DNA from: Fonsecaea monophora
Taxonomy: Eukaryota > Ascomycota > Eurotiomycetes > Chaetothyriales > Herpotrichiellaceae
Assembly (NCBI RefSeq): GCF_001642475.1
Contig: NW_019173973.1
Location: 204,917-268,916, forward strand
Direction of reading: 5' to 3'
Length of the DNA stretch: 64,000 nucleotides
This document shows positions 34,749 through 47,187 of the stretch, in pieces; position 1 is the first letter of the stretch; each line of letters opens with the position of its first letter. The notes beneath the pieces were generated by a model. That model was not told where the DNA came from. It searched no databases and saw only the letters and a program-made list of their open reading frames with translations. Both the position numbers and the translations under genes were made by a program.

Positions 34749-36493
34749 ATGACCTTTTCCGCCCGACAGAATGTCCTGCCTATCGCAGGCTCGGTGATCC
34801 TCCGACCCACCGCCGCGATGAGTCGAGCTGCGGCGGCCAGACTGTCCGTTCACGGACCTCTTTCGTCGTCCGCTCAATGTGCGTCTGTGATCAGAATCGT
34901 CTCGGGGACTTGGAGGAGCGGTTATGATATGCCACGAGGGGCGAACTGGTATCGAAGCGGTCGCGAGATGCGGATTGCTGCTTGTCAAGAGAGCTCGTTT
35001 TCGACTTCTACGCCCGTGTCGTCGCGAGGGACTGGGGCTGGAGTTCCAGTCTTGCCGCGTTCGTCGGCTGTATCGAGGTATACATACGCTCCCTCTCCCC
35101 TTGGTTTATTTTTATTCGGTCCCGTGTCGAGATCCGTCAGCCTTCAAAAGCGCAAGTCAGCTGACGATATGGCGTGTTGAGCAGATCATGCCTGAAAACT
35201 CCAGAGCTCAGAAATTTGCAGAGCTTCCGTCCGACCGGCGTCATCACTGGCCGACTGTCGGATCTACGAAGCTTCTCGACGACTTCCCCGGTATCGAGGC
35301 CTGATAAGCAGCACGACTCTAGCACCAAGTGAGTGATGCGATGTTTTTCTCCCCGCCGTTCCCCTCCTTCTCTCTACGCTCTCGAGATTTTTTGGGAAAT
35401 CCGTATTGCCGTTGGCACGAAGCAACCACCTATTTTTCCTTTAGAAGAGGCATCACAGCGGGTGCGAGCAACTAGAAGCCCTTCATTTCACCTGGGTTCT
35501 AGGAAGAAGAGCACATGTTCCCAGCAGTTGGTCGCACTCTCCACGGGTTGAGTTCAAATGTATAGCCCTGCTTGGCCCAGGGGGTAGTGATTCTACACGT
35601 CCCCACCTAAAAAAACCCAGCGAGATGTACCCTTTTTATTCGGAAACATCTTGGGCAACGTCCCTTTTCTTGTCTTCCAAGCTTTGAATTGAATTTCCAA
35701 TAGCTTGCTCCCTACTAACATGCCTCTTCCTCCCAGCGGCACCAAACCCTCAACGACCTCTCCACTCCCGGGCAGAAAACCCAGCACAACAACGCCGACG
35801 ATCCTGCCTCCCCCACACCTCCCGCGATCCCTCACGACGCAGATGCACGAGAACATCTACACGCTGCCGAACGCGCTGACGTTCTCGCGGCTGCTCGCGG
35901 CGCCCCTGGTCGGGTACTTTGTGCTGCAGCACGAGGCGCTGATGGCGCTGGGCCTGTTCGCGTACGCGGGCATCACGGACCTGGTGGACGGGTGGCTGGC
36001 GCGGCGGATGGACGCGCAGACGGTGGTCGGCACGGTCATCGACCCGATGGCGGACAAGATCCTGATGACGACGTGCGTGGTGACGCTGACGGCCAACGGC
36101 ACGCTGCCGCTGTGGCTCGCCGTCGTCGTGCTGGGCCGCGACGTCGCCCTGGCCATCTCGGCCATCTACTTCCGCTGGATCTCCCTGCCCCCGCCCAAGA
36201 CCTTCACCCGTTACTGGGACTTTTCCCTCCCCTCGGCCGAGGTCCACCCCACCGAGATCTCAAAGATCAACACCCTCCTGCAGCTTCTGCTGGTCGGCAA
36301 CGCCATGCTGCTGCCCGTCCTGCCCGCGGCGTTCGTCGACGCCTGGAACCTCTGGGGCGTCATGGAGGGCTGGTACTACCTCGTCGCGAGCACGACCGTG
36401 TGGAGCGGCCTGAGCTACTTGGGCAACAAACAGGCCGTGAGGATTTTGACGAGCGAGGAACAAGCGCACAAGTCGAAAACAACACAGGGATGA
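34749..36493 (+). CDS. CRD1: Cardiolipin synthase, mitochondrial
   Basis: Exons 34749-35077, 35185-35328 and 35737-36493 join in phase to 409 residues. Introns are 107 nt (CTGAC branch, GCAG acceptor) and 408 nt (GTGAGT donor, CTAAC branch, TCCCAG acceptor). Exons 1-2 supply a long Arg/Ser-rich targeting region with FSTS (cleavage-like) and a second SFSTTSPVSRP segment. Exon 3 carries the enzyme: the CDP-alcohol phosphotransferase signature has D239, D242, G243, A246, R247, G256, D260 and D264 in DLVDGWLARR...GTVIDPMAD, followed by hydrophobic helices. The enzyme condenses CDP-diacylglycerol with phosphatidylglycerol in the inner mitochondrial membrane. An ATG at 35720 would start a shorter 257-residue protein without a presequence, but it sits in the acceptor region of intron 2. 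Start and exon 1 are inferred; the catalytic domain is certain. Confidence 0.88.
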
Positions 36494-37355
36494 GAAGTGA
36501 GGGCGAGAGGAGAGGAGAGACTGTAGAGTTGGGGTTGTCCGTACATGGGAGAGCGAGAAGAGGATGAAAGTAGTCCTTCGTCGTCATCATCATCATTATC
36601 GTCATGAACGGTAAGATCATATGTATTAGTTCGCACATCTGTGCTTGTACCATCATACTCTTTCAACGGACCCGTCCAGCCAGTATCAAGAACATCTTCT
36701 CTTGGCCCTACAACCATCTCAACTCAAAAAGTCCCATACCTCCCTCTTTTGGTTTTCGTTTGGCTGAGTGAACAGCGATATCCGCAGCTGTGGCGGCGCT
36801 ATAGTATTGGTGACGGAGCTGCCTCGGGTTGGTGTTTCGTGTATAGCTCTGCATACAGCCTCAATCAGTAGGCAGGGTTCCGCCTGGTGCCTTTACCGTC
36901 CAAGAGTCTCTAGGCAGGCCACCACTCGACAACCCCCCCTCTCCTCCCGGTGGAGCGCACGCCTTCCCAAGTAATGTCGTTGCGGATTTGAGCGTGTAGA
37001 GATAGACGTGCGTCTGTTTGAAATGACATCGCTCAAAATGACACTTTCTGTCTACAAGACGCGGCCGTCATCTCAGCTGCCTTCAAGCCCGCAGACTTCA
37101 AACGGCACATGCATGCACTCAGCGTCGAATGAGCCGGTGGCTTCGCTGAACGATCTCTGTTGTATTGGCAAAGGACTGATCTGCATGCCGCCGCCAGCCG
37201 CAATGCCTTGCATCAGTAGGTCGACACCACGTACCGATAGGTGCATGCGGCTAAAAGCTCTGATACGGGTTCCCGGTGAATTCTCAAGGGCCAGATAGGT
37301 TTGATTCGACGGAAAAGCGGATGGAGATCCCATCAGCGGGGTGGATCGCGTCTTC
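36494..37355. other. Convergent intergenic region, CRD1 / VPS45
   Basis: 3' flanks of both genes. An 86-codon minus-strand frame at 37073-37333 lies just downstream of the VPS45 stop and is fairly protein-like, but I have no motif, start context or splice link to support it. CATCATCAT repeats occur at 36580-36600. Confidence 0.5.
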
Positions 37356-39137
37356 TCACCTTCCTACTGCCCTGCCTAGTCTTTCTCTCGCTGACGCAGG
37401 ACCCTGATCCGGCCAGCTACTCACCGCATCATCCACCTCTTCCAAGAACATTGTTGAATTAACCACGCTTGTTCCCCCTAGCACAACTCGCACGCCCGGC
37501 ACTGAAGCATTGACCTGTGCTATCATCTTGGCTTCCTCATACGTGACGCCTCCTACCATAAAGACAATGATATCCTGGGGTTTATCTCTCGTGTGGTGTC
37601 CATCCACAAAGGGATATTGTAGTTCCTTTAGCCGGCCCTTGATGAGATTTTGGAGAGTGTTTTCCAGCCGCGGAGAGTGTTGGGTGTAGACGTTTTCAAC
37701 ACCCTTCAGGTTAAGGTTGCGTCGAAATTGACTAAATGGGGAGGAGCCGGACTCGAACAGGTCTGTAAAGCCGATGGCTCCACCAACGGGAGCCGGTTGA
37801 AGACTGTGATGGTATGCGAGAAGCTTGGGGATGATAGAGATCTTGTATGCAGGCACGTCGGCAATGGACGTTAACAAGTCAAGGAGAACTGGGAGAGCAT
37901 TGTTAGGATTGCGTTCGTAACGAATGGCATAGAGTGCCACAAGGCGGATTTTATTGTCTGCGGGAATGCTCGGATTTTGAATGTGTTTCTGTAATGTCCT
38001 CAAATCGGCGGCATGGTTGTCGTTGCACACCAGGCTTTGTTCTAATTCTGACACATCGAGCAATAACTCGGCGGAGACTCGACGACTGAGTTCGCTGACC
38101 AAAGTGACGTGCTTGGAAACATTGCCTGAAAGCTTTCGGAATTCTGGATAGTCTTCCACAAAGCGTTTCATATCAGCTATCGATTCGATCTGGGCAGTGG
38201 ATTTCGTGCGGCTCTGATATTGGTCGACATATTCCTTGATATTCCCGCCAAGATCGCCAAAGTTCTGATACATGTTTTTCTTGAAGAACGGATCTTGGTC
38301 CTGTGAGAGGACGATTTCCTTGAGTTCTGGACGAATATCAGGGACCGCACTCAGGTCGACTCGGCCGTTGTGAATGCCGAGCAATTCATGGACCTGGGCT
38401 TGATACGTCCACTGCGTGAGTAATGGAGTGATTGGATCGTCTCTCCGGTCCAAGATCAACAAGAGTGGCGGGGTGTCGGTCTTGCGAAAGTCGAACAGCT
38501 GCTCCTCTTGAGTGATTTGGTAGCGAATTTCGGTCGCCAGCTTCTTAGCCATAAGACTGTTCTTTTCGTACCGTATCAATGGGTTCTTTTTGAGCGATAA
38601 CAGAAGGGCGACCACCCCTTCGGTTGTTCTTTGCAAGGCATCGGTGTTCCAGACGTCTGGACTGTGGCTCCATAGCCTCTGCTTGGGGAAACCCAGGTTC
38701 AACGACATCAAGTCCGGATTGACCACAATATAATCTGCAAAGTATTCCTGGACTGCTTTTACCACTTCATGATCGTCCGCCTCTGCCAACCTCTCCAACG
38801 AGGACTTTTTGATGATATTGCTGAAGTAGATGTTGTATTCACCATACTTGGGGTCGCGCAGTTCATCGATGAGGAACTGGATCGAATCTGGTGATGGGCG
38901 GACAAAGCACAGACATCTGAGGTGACGCATGCGTTCGCGGGCAGGGTTATCGATTCGGTCAATGAGGTAGATCTGATACCGAAGGAGGGCGGATTGAGTG
39001 ATTGCGGTGGATACAATGGGAACTGTCTCGGAGTCCAGCAGGAGAATTTTCATCTTTTGGCTTTGGGAAGCAGCGGCGCCTTCGCCAACCCCAGCAATCT
39101 TGGAGACATAGCCTGAGATGGCCGAGGCGACGTCCAT
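37356..39137 (-). CDS. VPS45: Sec1/Munc18 family protein, VPS45-type
   Basis: A single-exon frame of 593 residues, the normal length of the family. VPS45 binds the syntaxin-type SNARE of the endosome/trans-Golgi (Tlg2 in yeast) and promotes SNARE-complex assembly in vacuolar protein sorting. It is recognised from KMKILLLDSETVPIVSTAIT near the start, YQIYLIDRIDN, PLLLILDRRDDPITPLLTQW (the SM-family signature), YAIRYERNPNN and, near the end, DIIVFMVGGVTYEEAK with a VVLGGTSVVNSTMFLEEV tail that is diagnostic of VPS45 among SM proteins. The N-terminus MDVASAISGYVSKI also fits. A GTGAGT lies near the end (about 37420) but no intron is needed. Confidence 0.96.
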   Translation of the reverse strand: MDVASAISGYVSKIAGVGEGAAASQSQKMKILLLDSETVPIVSTAITQSALLRYQIYLIDRIDNPARERMRHLRCLCFVRPSPDSIQFLIDELRDPKYGEYNIYFSNIIKKSSLERLAEADDHEVVKAVQEYFADYIVVNPDLMSLNLGFPKQRLWSHSPDVWNTDALQRTTEGVVALLLSLKKNPLIRYEKNSLMAKKLATEIRYQITQEEQLFDFRKTDTPPLLLILDRRDDPITPLLTQWTYQAQVHELLGIHNGRVDLSAVPDIRPELKEIVLSQDQDPFFKKNMYQNFGDLGGNIKEYVDQYQSRTKSTAQIESIADMKRFVEDYPEFRKLSGNVSKHVTLVSELSRRVSAELLLDVSELEQSLVCNDNHAADLRTLQKHIQNPSIPADNKIRLVALYAIRYERNPNNALPVLLDLLTSIADVPAYKISIIPKLLAYHHSLQPAPVGGAIGFTDLFESGSSPFSQFRRNLNLKGVENVYTQHSPRLENTLQNLIKGRLKELQYPFVDGHHTRDKPQDIIVFMVGGVTYEEAKMIAQVNASVPGVRVVLGGTSVVNSTMFLEEVDDAVSSWPDQGPASARERLGRAVGR

Positions 39138-39627
39138 GTTGATTGTGTGGTTCGGTTGGAGGAGTGGGTGCGTAGGCGGGCAAGCACTGCAAGCTATCGG
39201 TACATGATGGTCATGCCGGGGTTAGGACAGAGCGGGACTAAAGCAGCCTCGAGTAGGACAAGAGGTCAAAAGGTCAGAAGGCCAGAATAGAGTTGTGTGT
39301 AATTGCAGTCTGCGTCTAGTGAACTCCTCGTGTACAAGTAGATCGGTGATCAGGGTCACGCAGAGCGAGCCTCGTCATGGTGCTAAAGTGACGACGAGGC
39401 TGCCACTCAATGAGCGCGTGGTGCCTGGCATGTGACCTGATTTGATGTCATCCTTCCATGTCCCCAAAAAAGTTTCCCCCCACGTTTCCTCATCTCTGGT
39501 CGTTTGTTGTCCCCAATACTTCCTTAGATTCCCTCGACAATGTCTGCTGTCTTCGACTGTCCACTGTCTCCCAGGCATCCTCTTGATCTTCTGTACGTTG
39601 AATAAGAAGACTGAGAAATCAACAAAG
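39138..39627. other. Divergent promoter region, VPS45 / ALE1
   Basis: The shared upstream region of two membrane-trafficking and lipid genes. No repeats or coding frames of note. Confidence 0.6.
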
Positions 39628-41725
39628 ATGCTGCCAGGGATAGACATTCGTGAGTTGGGCTGTTCCATCATCCCTCCGTTCAGGAGAGCTTACTGACAAC
39701 CTCATCCAGCCTTTGTATGGCTCTCCAAGGCCATCGGGGCCTCTGTCGATGAGCTTAAGCTACTAGCGATCTTCCTAGCCTCGTACCCGCTTGCAGCCAT
39801 CTTGAAACGACTTCCTGACGACAAGCCACAATGGAAGAACATATTCAGCGTGGCCATCACCCTCTTCTATCTGCTCGGCGTCTATGACCTTTGGGGGTGA
39901 GTCCTGCTTTATTACCAAGGATGTCGACGCCATCTTTACTCTTCTGTCATACCAAAGATAGACAAGCTGAGAGTACTTTGCAGCGGAACGGTTACTCTTC
40001 TCATAGACGCGGTTGGCACCTACCTAATAGCATACTATGTTGATGGCTCGTTAATGCCATGGCTGGTATTTTGTTTTTTGATGGTTCGGTCTCCCTGAAC
40101 CCCCTGTCTTTCTGACATAGTTCTGACATTATTGCTCAGGGCCACATGTCAATCAGCCACATCGAACGACAAAGGATTGACGACCCAAGTCTTGTAGACA
40201 TAACGGGCGGCCAAATGGTGTTGATCATGAAACTACATGGCTTCAGCTGGAACGTGCATGACGGGAGACTCAAGGGCGAACTGTTGACTGACAATCAGAA
40301 AGACCGTGCGGTATACAAGATGCCTAACCTGCTCGACTTTGCGGGCTATGTTTTCTTCTTTCCTTCCATTTTCACCGGGCCTGCATTTGAGGTAAGTTAG
40401 TCTCTGCTTATTCCAATGCTCAGAAACAAGACGGATGGCTCTGAAAGAAGCATGACTAATTATTACCCTATATTATGAAACTATAGTATGCCGACTACAG
40501 ACGATGGCTCGACGGAAGCATATACGATTCGACGCCAGGTAGCAAAGCAACAGCACCTCCGACCAAGGGTAAACGGCGCATCCCGCACTCGACAGTACCA
40601 GCGGTACGGAAAGCAATTGGGGGTCTCATCTGGATTGGTGCCTACCTTCAGTTTTCCCAGTGGTACAACGTCCCATTCTTCCTGTCGGACGAATACATGA
40701 AATACTCGTTCCCTTACCGGGTCTGGCTGCTCCACATGCTTGGGTTCGCCTCGAGGACAAAGTACTACGGCGTGTGGTCGCTCACCGAAGGTGCCTGCAT
40801 CATGGCCGGAATCAGCTACAATGGCATCGACGAGAAGACGGGCCAGGCGAAGTGGGACCACTTGGAGAACGTCAATCCCTGGGGGATTGAGACGGCACAG
40901 AACTCACGCGCGTACCTAGACAGCTGGAACAAAAACACCAATAAGTGGTTGCGCAACTACATCTACCTGCGCGTCACGCCCAAGGGCAAGAAACCAGGCT
41001 TCCGCGCCACACTGGCAACGTTCCTGACCTCGGCGCTTTGGCACGGCTTCTTTCCAGGCTACTACTTGACCTTTGTGCTGGCAGCGTTCATCCAAACGGT
41101 GGCCAAGAACTTCCGGCGTTATGTGCGGCCGTTTTTCCTGACGCCCGACGGGACCAAGCCGACGCAGTACAAGATCTACTACGACGTGCTAGGCTACGTG
41201 GCGACGCAGCTGGCGTTCTGCTTCACGACGGCGCCGTTTGTGGTGTTGGGCTTCAACGACTCGCTCAAGGTCTGGGCGCGCGTGTACTTTTACACGGTTA
41301 TTGGGGTGGCGGCGTCGATGGCCTTCTTCGCGTCGCCGGCCAAGCGCGCCCTGACCAAGCGTCTAGACAAACGCAACCACCCGTACCTGCGCAAGACCAT
41401 CGCCGAGGAGACTCAGTACCCGCCGACGCTAGGCCTGCCCAACGACCCAATTCGCGAGATCGACGAAGCCATCGACGAGATCCGCGCCGACATCGAGACC
41501 CGCCGGCGCCGCGGCAGCATGGTGACCATGCCCAGCGGCGAGAGCCTCAAGAACGCCATTGAGCTCAAGCTCGGCCGCAAGCTCGAGATGCCTGAGTGGA
41601 AGCTGCCCCAGGTCTTTGGTGGTGATCATCAGCAGCAGCAGAATGTCACAATGGACAAGGCTCAGGCGAGGCAAATTGCCAAAGCGGCCGCAGCGGCGAC
41701 AGCAGAAGGGAAAAAGGAGAAATGA
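39628..41725 (+). CDS. ALE1: Lysophospholipid acyltransferase, MBOAT family
   Basis: Exons 39628-39649, 39710-39896, 39984-40083, 40140-40391 and 40487-41725 join in phase to 599 residues; introns are 60, 87, 56 and 95 nt. The enzyme re-acylates lysophospholipids at the sn-2 position in the ER membrane (Lands cycle). The MBOAT catalytic His is H373 in ALWHGFFPGYYLTF, and the conserved Asn region is SWNKNTNKWLRNYIYLR. Other family blocks are SISHIERQRIDDP, MLIMKL-like VLIMKLHGFSWNVHDG, and FFFPSIFTGPAFEYADY, which spans the last intron. Multiple hydrophobic helices are present, and the C-terminal tail is charged with a Gln run, probably cytosolic. The first exon codes only seven codons plus one base. 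Confidence 0.94.
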
Positions 41726-42100
41726 GATTTACAGCGGGGCAAAAGGTTCAACAATACGGTCCAGGGATACTAGTGGGAATGAATGAATTTTTCGTCAGTC
41801 GACCTCTCGAGCACCAATCAATCACTTGGCGAATGTGGGAGAGATGGTGTTCTGTATTCCTTGCAGGCGCAGGCGAGCAACTGGCTTATCACTTCTATTA
41901 CAGCGGAGCAATCGATATATTTGTCTGCACGAGTAATACAATTCAAGGCAATATAATGCATGATGCATCATGAACCATGAACCACGAATTATGGATGATA
42001 GACATTAGTGGATGCGGATACCGCGTGCTATACTCCATACTGCGTACTGCATACATACGTACAGTACATACATACCCCCCAGCCCTTAGTCCCTATCCGC

Positions 42101-42140
42101 CTAGATAAGTAGCTAGGTAGGTAGCTAGGTAGGTAGATAA
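42101..42140. repeat. TAGG/TAGC tetranucleotide repeat
   Basis: Imperfect tandem TAGG, TAGC and TAGA units in non-coding DNA. Confidence 0.65.
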
Positions 42141-44662
42141 GGTACGTACCGAGTACTCCTTACTTGGCTCAGCCTTGCTGGGTGAACAGACCTGACTTGC
42201 ACTGCACCGTACCGTAGCGGACTAAACTGTACGACTTGACTCGATATAATAATCACGGCAGGCACATACATACAATACATATCTGCATAGGTAGATACAT
42301 AGGTACAGTAGATGACCGTAGATCGGGTGCATGTAATAAGTACATGTAAATCCTCGGTACATAAGCACATACATACATATTTGGCACCGAGTGCGGAAAT
42401 GCCTGGGAAGGAAGGAAGGGCAGGTAGGTAGGTATGTAGGTACCCCTATCCACACGTAGGTGGCACTCCAACAATAACAACGACGACGACAAGTGCAAGT
42501 ACGAGGTACAAATACAAGTATGACGCTCGCTCGGTACTTGTAGAATCAGCCGAGAAAATCATACCCAGCAAAGCTTCTCGAACAAAGATCCATCTGCATA
42601 TTTGTGCATACCTCGTATATCTGCACATCCCATCCACCTACTTGTCCCTACTCATACTATCTATCTATTTTGCCTTTTTTTTCCCTTGGCTGCTTATGTA
42701 GCTTACTCTCTCCAGTACCCGTGTACTTGGAGGTGCCTACCTCCTAGGGAGATAGGGTGCTATTACGTAGCGAGTACCATAATAATACCTAGTAGTAGCG
42801 ATTATTTTGCCTAGTTCAGCGTACCGCGCGCGTACTCTGTTTCCTCGTGCGGTCACATCGGTCGCTTCCTTGTCCCCTCGCCCCTTCGTCCATCTTCCGT
42901 CGTCCGTCGACCGCCTTCTGCATTCTGCCTTCTGCCTTCTGCCTAGTCTCCTCGGGAATTGGCCGATTCGATTTGCAGTCGCCGCCGTGGCCCCCGTGGT
43001 CCCCGTGGGCCCCGTGGCCCGTGACCGGGCGATAAAAGAAAATACTCGGTACAAGATCTCGACATCCCTGTTCGCTTGTGGACTGCAGAATTTGGACGGA
43101 TGAAAGTATAACCTGATCGCCAACTTATAATTTTCCGGGTGGAGCATTCCCCGTTTTTGAAGCTGTACGGGTACATAGGGTGCCTGTACAAGAAGTCGTT
43201 GTAATAGTTAACTGGGGTTGTGGGAAAGACACGGTCTTCGTTGTTTGTCGGCCCGCAAAAAGCCTACGCAAAATCAACAAGACAATCGAGAGGGGACTCT
43301 GTCAAAAGAGGTCGAGACGGCAAATGGGAAGGGGAACAGCATAACGAGACAAAGTGTCTGCGAAAAGGAGGCCGCAGACAGCAGCGCCATGAGAAGAACG
43401 TAACTCAGGAGGACTCGGAACAGATGATCAGTGCGTAAGCTTCGGCGCTCAGCCTTGAATTCTTCAACAGATGGGAGTATTCTCTACCAAGACAAGTAAC
43501 CTGTCCAGCTCCAGTTATGATCGTTTTCTTGTGCCAGACACTCTGCTTTGGCGAAAATGCCTTTGTGGTCTCTTCCCTTGGGTTGGAATCTCGACCAACA
43601 TCTTCAGCTCCCCGGGGATCGATTAATCCAAGAGAAAATATGCAGTTGGGACACCTTGATTTGTGCAATAATGCACTTACTCACATGCACGCCATCGAAA
43701 GGATTGCACTTTGCTTGATATCGATCCACAGTGAAGCTGGCAAGAGATAGCTCATAGGTTCATCTGTTGGATCAAGTTGTAGATCGAGAACATCAGGGCA
43801 TAAAATCAAAATAATGGGTTGCATAATGTGAATAATAGAGATATGGTTTCCCTGCCAGCAGGCAGTTAGGACAAGGCACACGTTTCAAAGCACAAAGAGC
43901 AAAAGAATAGCGCAGCAAAGCGTGGGGTGGTGTCCCCAGTGTTTGCAGAACAGAAACTCATTGTAAAACACCTCGTTCGTCTGATTATGGTGGATCTTTC
44001 CAGTTCCAGTGCTCCAGGTCACAAGGGCAAGCTCAGGGCCTCAGGACGATCACTTCCACGATAGGTGTATCAGGAGTGAAGCGATACACGTCAGGTAAAC
44101 GATGCCACTGGCACCATTCATGCGCAACAAGTCATTGGCTTTCTGAGATCTTGCAGAGTCCTGCAAGACACAGCTTGTGTGAGACAGAACACTTGAATAG
44201 TCCTGTTGTGGACATCCGGCAAGAAGAAAAGAAAAGGGGTCACGAAAGTTTGGCCGAATCTGAGGCTAGAGCACAAGTGAAACCCACGAGAGAACAAAGA
44301 GGACCCAAGCTGGCAAAAGGCGCCGAGTGTCTGCCAGCCCGAAGCTGACAACGCATGGGGACTTGGTCTGCCGAATACCTTATAGGCACATCCTGCGAGC
44401 GGTCCAAGGATTCAGTGCTTAGCCTTCTCGGTTTGACTTGAAGAGCGAGGGGAAGCGAGATCCAGAGATGTCCCTGGGATCTTGTAGTTCTGGTGCTCTT
44501 GTCTCTGTCTCTTGGCCAGTTGCCTAATAGAGAATGGTTTCAGAAAGTTGTAGCAAAGAACGAGGGCACGAGGACAAGGCCAAACTAACAGAAACATTCA
44601 GCGTCGCCTAGAGTTGCTGGTGACTGTGGTATTGTAGCAAAGCCTTTTCTTTCTCTGGTGCA

Positions 44663-45226
44663 GGTGACCCAGACGGAGAGAGGCCTAGATCAGTCGCTGA
44701 CTATGTTCGTTCTTGTGCAGATAAGCTTCGCCTGGAGCTGCTCGTAGATGCAGTGGAAGCTAGACGACAGATACGGCAGACTCTTGCTTGGTACGTGGAC
44801 ACCTTGAAGCTCAGGGGGACAGTGACTAACCGAAATGCAACATCTGGTGGCTGTTGGTCCCCGGACACTCGACACTCGATGAGGTTGCTTAGGAGTGCCG
44901 GGAATGTTGAATCCGCGCATGCATTGGACTCCGCTCTTCGAAGAAAAGCAATCATCACAGACCCAGAGCACCGACCACTCAATGTCGTGGCTACCTCTTG
45001 CCTCCAGGGCACGTTCGCACCAGACAAGGGCAATCTTGTCGGGTCAGATGTCGCAGGCGGAGACTTCTCGGTTGCCAATCCAACGTCTCCAAAGACAGAC
45101 TGGGAAGGTCAGGAGCAGGAAGGCATTTGCCAGAGCACGAAAAGTGGCGCCCGGAAGATGTGGCTCGCGGGCTGGCTCAGAATGCCCCATATTGTTGCGA
45201 CTATGAATGGCAGCAGCATGACTTAG
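44663..45226 (+). other. Unassigned open frame, possible exon
   Basis: About 187 codons are open after an acceptor-like TTTCTCTGGTGCAG ending at 44662. The translation begins DPDGERPRSVADYVRSC and contains helix-like charged stretches, so it may be an exon of an unrecognised gene or a remnant. There is no in-frame ATG at a good start site. I know no family match, and the opposite strand is also open over part of it. Confidence 0.25.
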
Positions 45227-47187
45227 ACTTTGAGCTCTTTCTCCCCGGCACCATTGGCATGCTTGGGGAGTGGTTGTACAGTAGTAATGGAGCAATGGAG
45301 CAATGGCGACGAATCTCCACATTGCTCGACACCTCGGTGATTCATGCGGCCAGCGTCCTCTTCTCGCACACGTCTGGTTTTCTCAAGCTTGATTCCTTGC
45401 TTGCTATTATTGGGGGATGTGGTCCTCCTTTTGTGCTCGTGTCTCCTCTCCCAGAAAGCTGAGTCGGGTGGACAGACTCTTGTGCAGATCTCGGAGGCGA
45501 TGGGCTAATAATCAGTGTCTAGGACTTGCCCTGGTCGTGGAGTATCCGTCTGTTAAATTCTGTCCCAGTCAGAGGTCCCTTGTTTGTTGTCGTAGACGAG
45601 ATCTCGCTTGAACCCGACCAAGCTGAGGGTGGATGTTTCGAGTGGCAAGTTGGTGTGAGACGCCAGCTGACCTTTCGCCAATCATCTCTGCTCCTCAGCA
45701 GTGTGATTCCTTTTGATGTAATGGAGACTGTAACATCAATAGATCAGCATCGGTCCAGCGCGGGCGCAGATGCTTGCAACAGCACCCCCCAGTGATATCT
45801 TTATGACTGGACATAGAAGGAGTGGTGGGACAGAGTGATTGCCGGCAGATACTCACATTACAAGGAAGCGCTGGTTTGGCATACCCTGGTTGAAGGCCAA
45901 AAGGACGGGCCACCGTCGAAATCCTCATTCTGGCTCTCTGTAAGTGGGAGGATAGGGCTTCCGCTTTGAGTTGAAGGATGATAGAATAACTCCCCCTCCT
46001 CATCGTGGAAAGTTATTTGGAGAAAAGAATTTGTTCGCGCGGCTCGAGCCCACAACGGCGTCGACGATGGACCTTGTAGTCGAAGGTGTAGGTACCGCAA
46101 AGTGTGAGCTTATTGATAGCGTTTATCTCGAACTTAGTCGTTGCTCCCGACTAACTGTACAAATTTGCTTCACCTTGCCGGTAGATCTAACTTGCAAAAG
46201 TCTGAATAAAGTCTGAACAAGTGCTTTGGAACATGTTTAAATAAGACGAAGAACATCCCTTTGAGCAATTCTCGAGGCATCGTAATTCGAAATAGCAAGC
46301 TTGTTGTAACGACAGACAGCATTTGCCTCCCACACCCATCAAGACATGATCAGAGCAGAAACACAGCTACAGAAACAAATATGCCTCCCTCGAACTTTTT
46401 TTTTTCTCGTCGAGTCCAATGAACCTCCTGGTGGCCGTGTCATTCATTAACCTCCCTCCTCGCCCTCCTACCACCCCACCCTCGTTGTTCGCAATTGACA
46501 AATTTGAACTTCATAATTTTCCACCACGGCGTTTCTGTGTTCCCTTCGATCTCTGCATGCTCAACCCGATTCAACTCCGATCCAAGCAATATGGAACCCC
46601 CTGAAGTCGCGAATAACCGGCCCCGGTCTCCTTCCTCTTTCGTGCCGCAAAGCCAGGATCCAACTCACAACACCTGATATTGGCCTGGCGATGCTCAAGA
46701 CCGATTCTAACGGATCCACACAAATTTTGACGAAGAGCTGGATAACTGCAATACTTGTCATGAACACATACTCGGATCTTTGACACGAAATCAATAACTC
46801 GCAAAACGGACTGTAACACGGCCAGTGCATGAGAAAGAGGATATTAAATGCTGACTTGCGCAGATTTAAGCAAGACGATATTGTTGCTCATCAACCTCCA
46901 CCACAAAGATACTCCATGACCAAGGCGAACCCACCAAGACGCGATAACCATCTCCTTTCGTATTCCTCCCAAAAAAGCGAGGGCAGTTGACTGGTACACA
47001 CATATTCCCTCGTTGGGCTCGTTCTCTTTCAACGTCACTGCGTTACGGGCATGCTCGGGCTCCGTCAAGGACGTAACCCGATAGTATATGAAAAGCGAGG
47101 ATCTGACAGAAGCCATGGTGCCACCATCGCGGGAGAACAACCCTGGTCGTTGGCGGCCACAACAGGTGCCAGAACTCCTCATCCATT

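Larger units (their letters stand above)
41726..47187. other. Gene-poor block downstream of the WOPR gene
   Basis: About 5.5 kb without a gene I can support. 42050-42480 is full of TACATA, TAGG and GTAC short repeats. 42830-43030 has CCTTCTG and CCCCGTGG repeats. Two plus-strand stretches are more protein-like than the rest: 44663-45226 (open, preceded by a TTCTCTGGTGCAG acceptor-like site) and about 45560-45795 (also after a CCCAG). I found no family, start or splice chain for them. The segment next to 47187 should hold the WOPR gene's 3' UTR. Confidence 0.5.

Noticed and set aside
35992..36567. 191-codon plus-strand frame, Arg/Gly-rich
   Set aside because: It is a high-GC shadow of the cardiolipin synthase catalytic exon.
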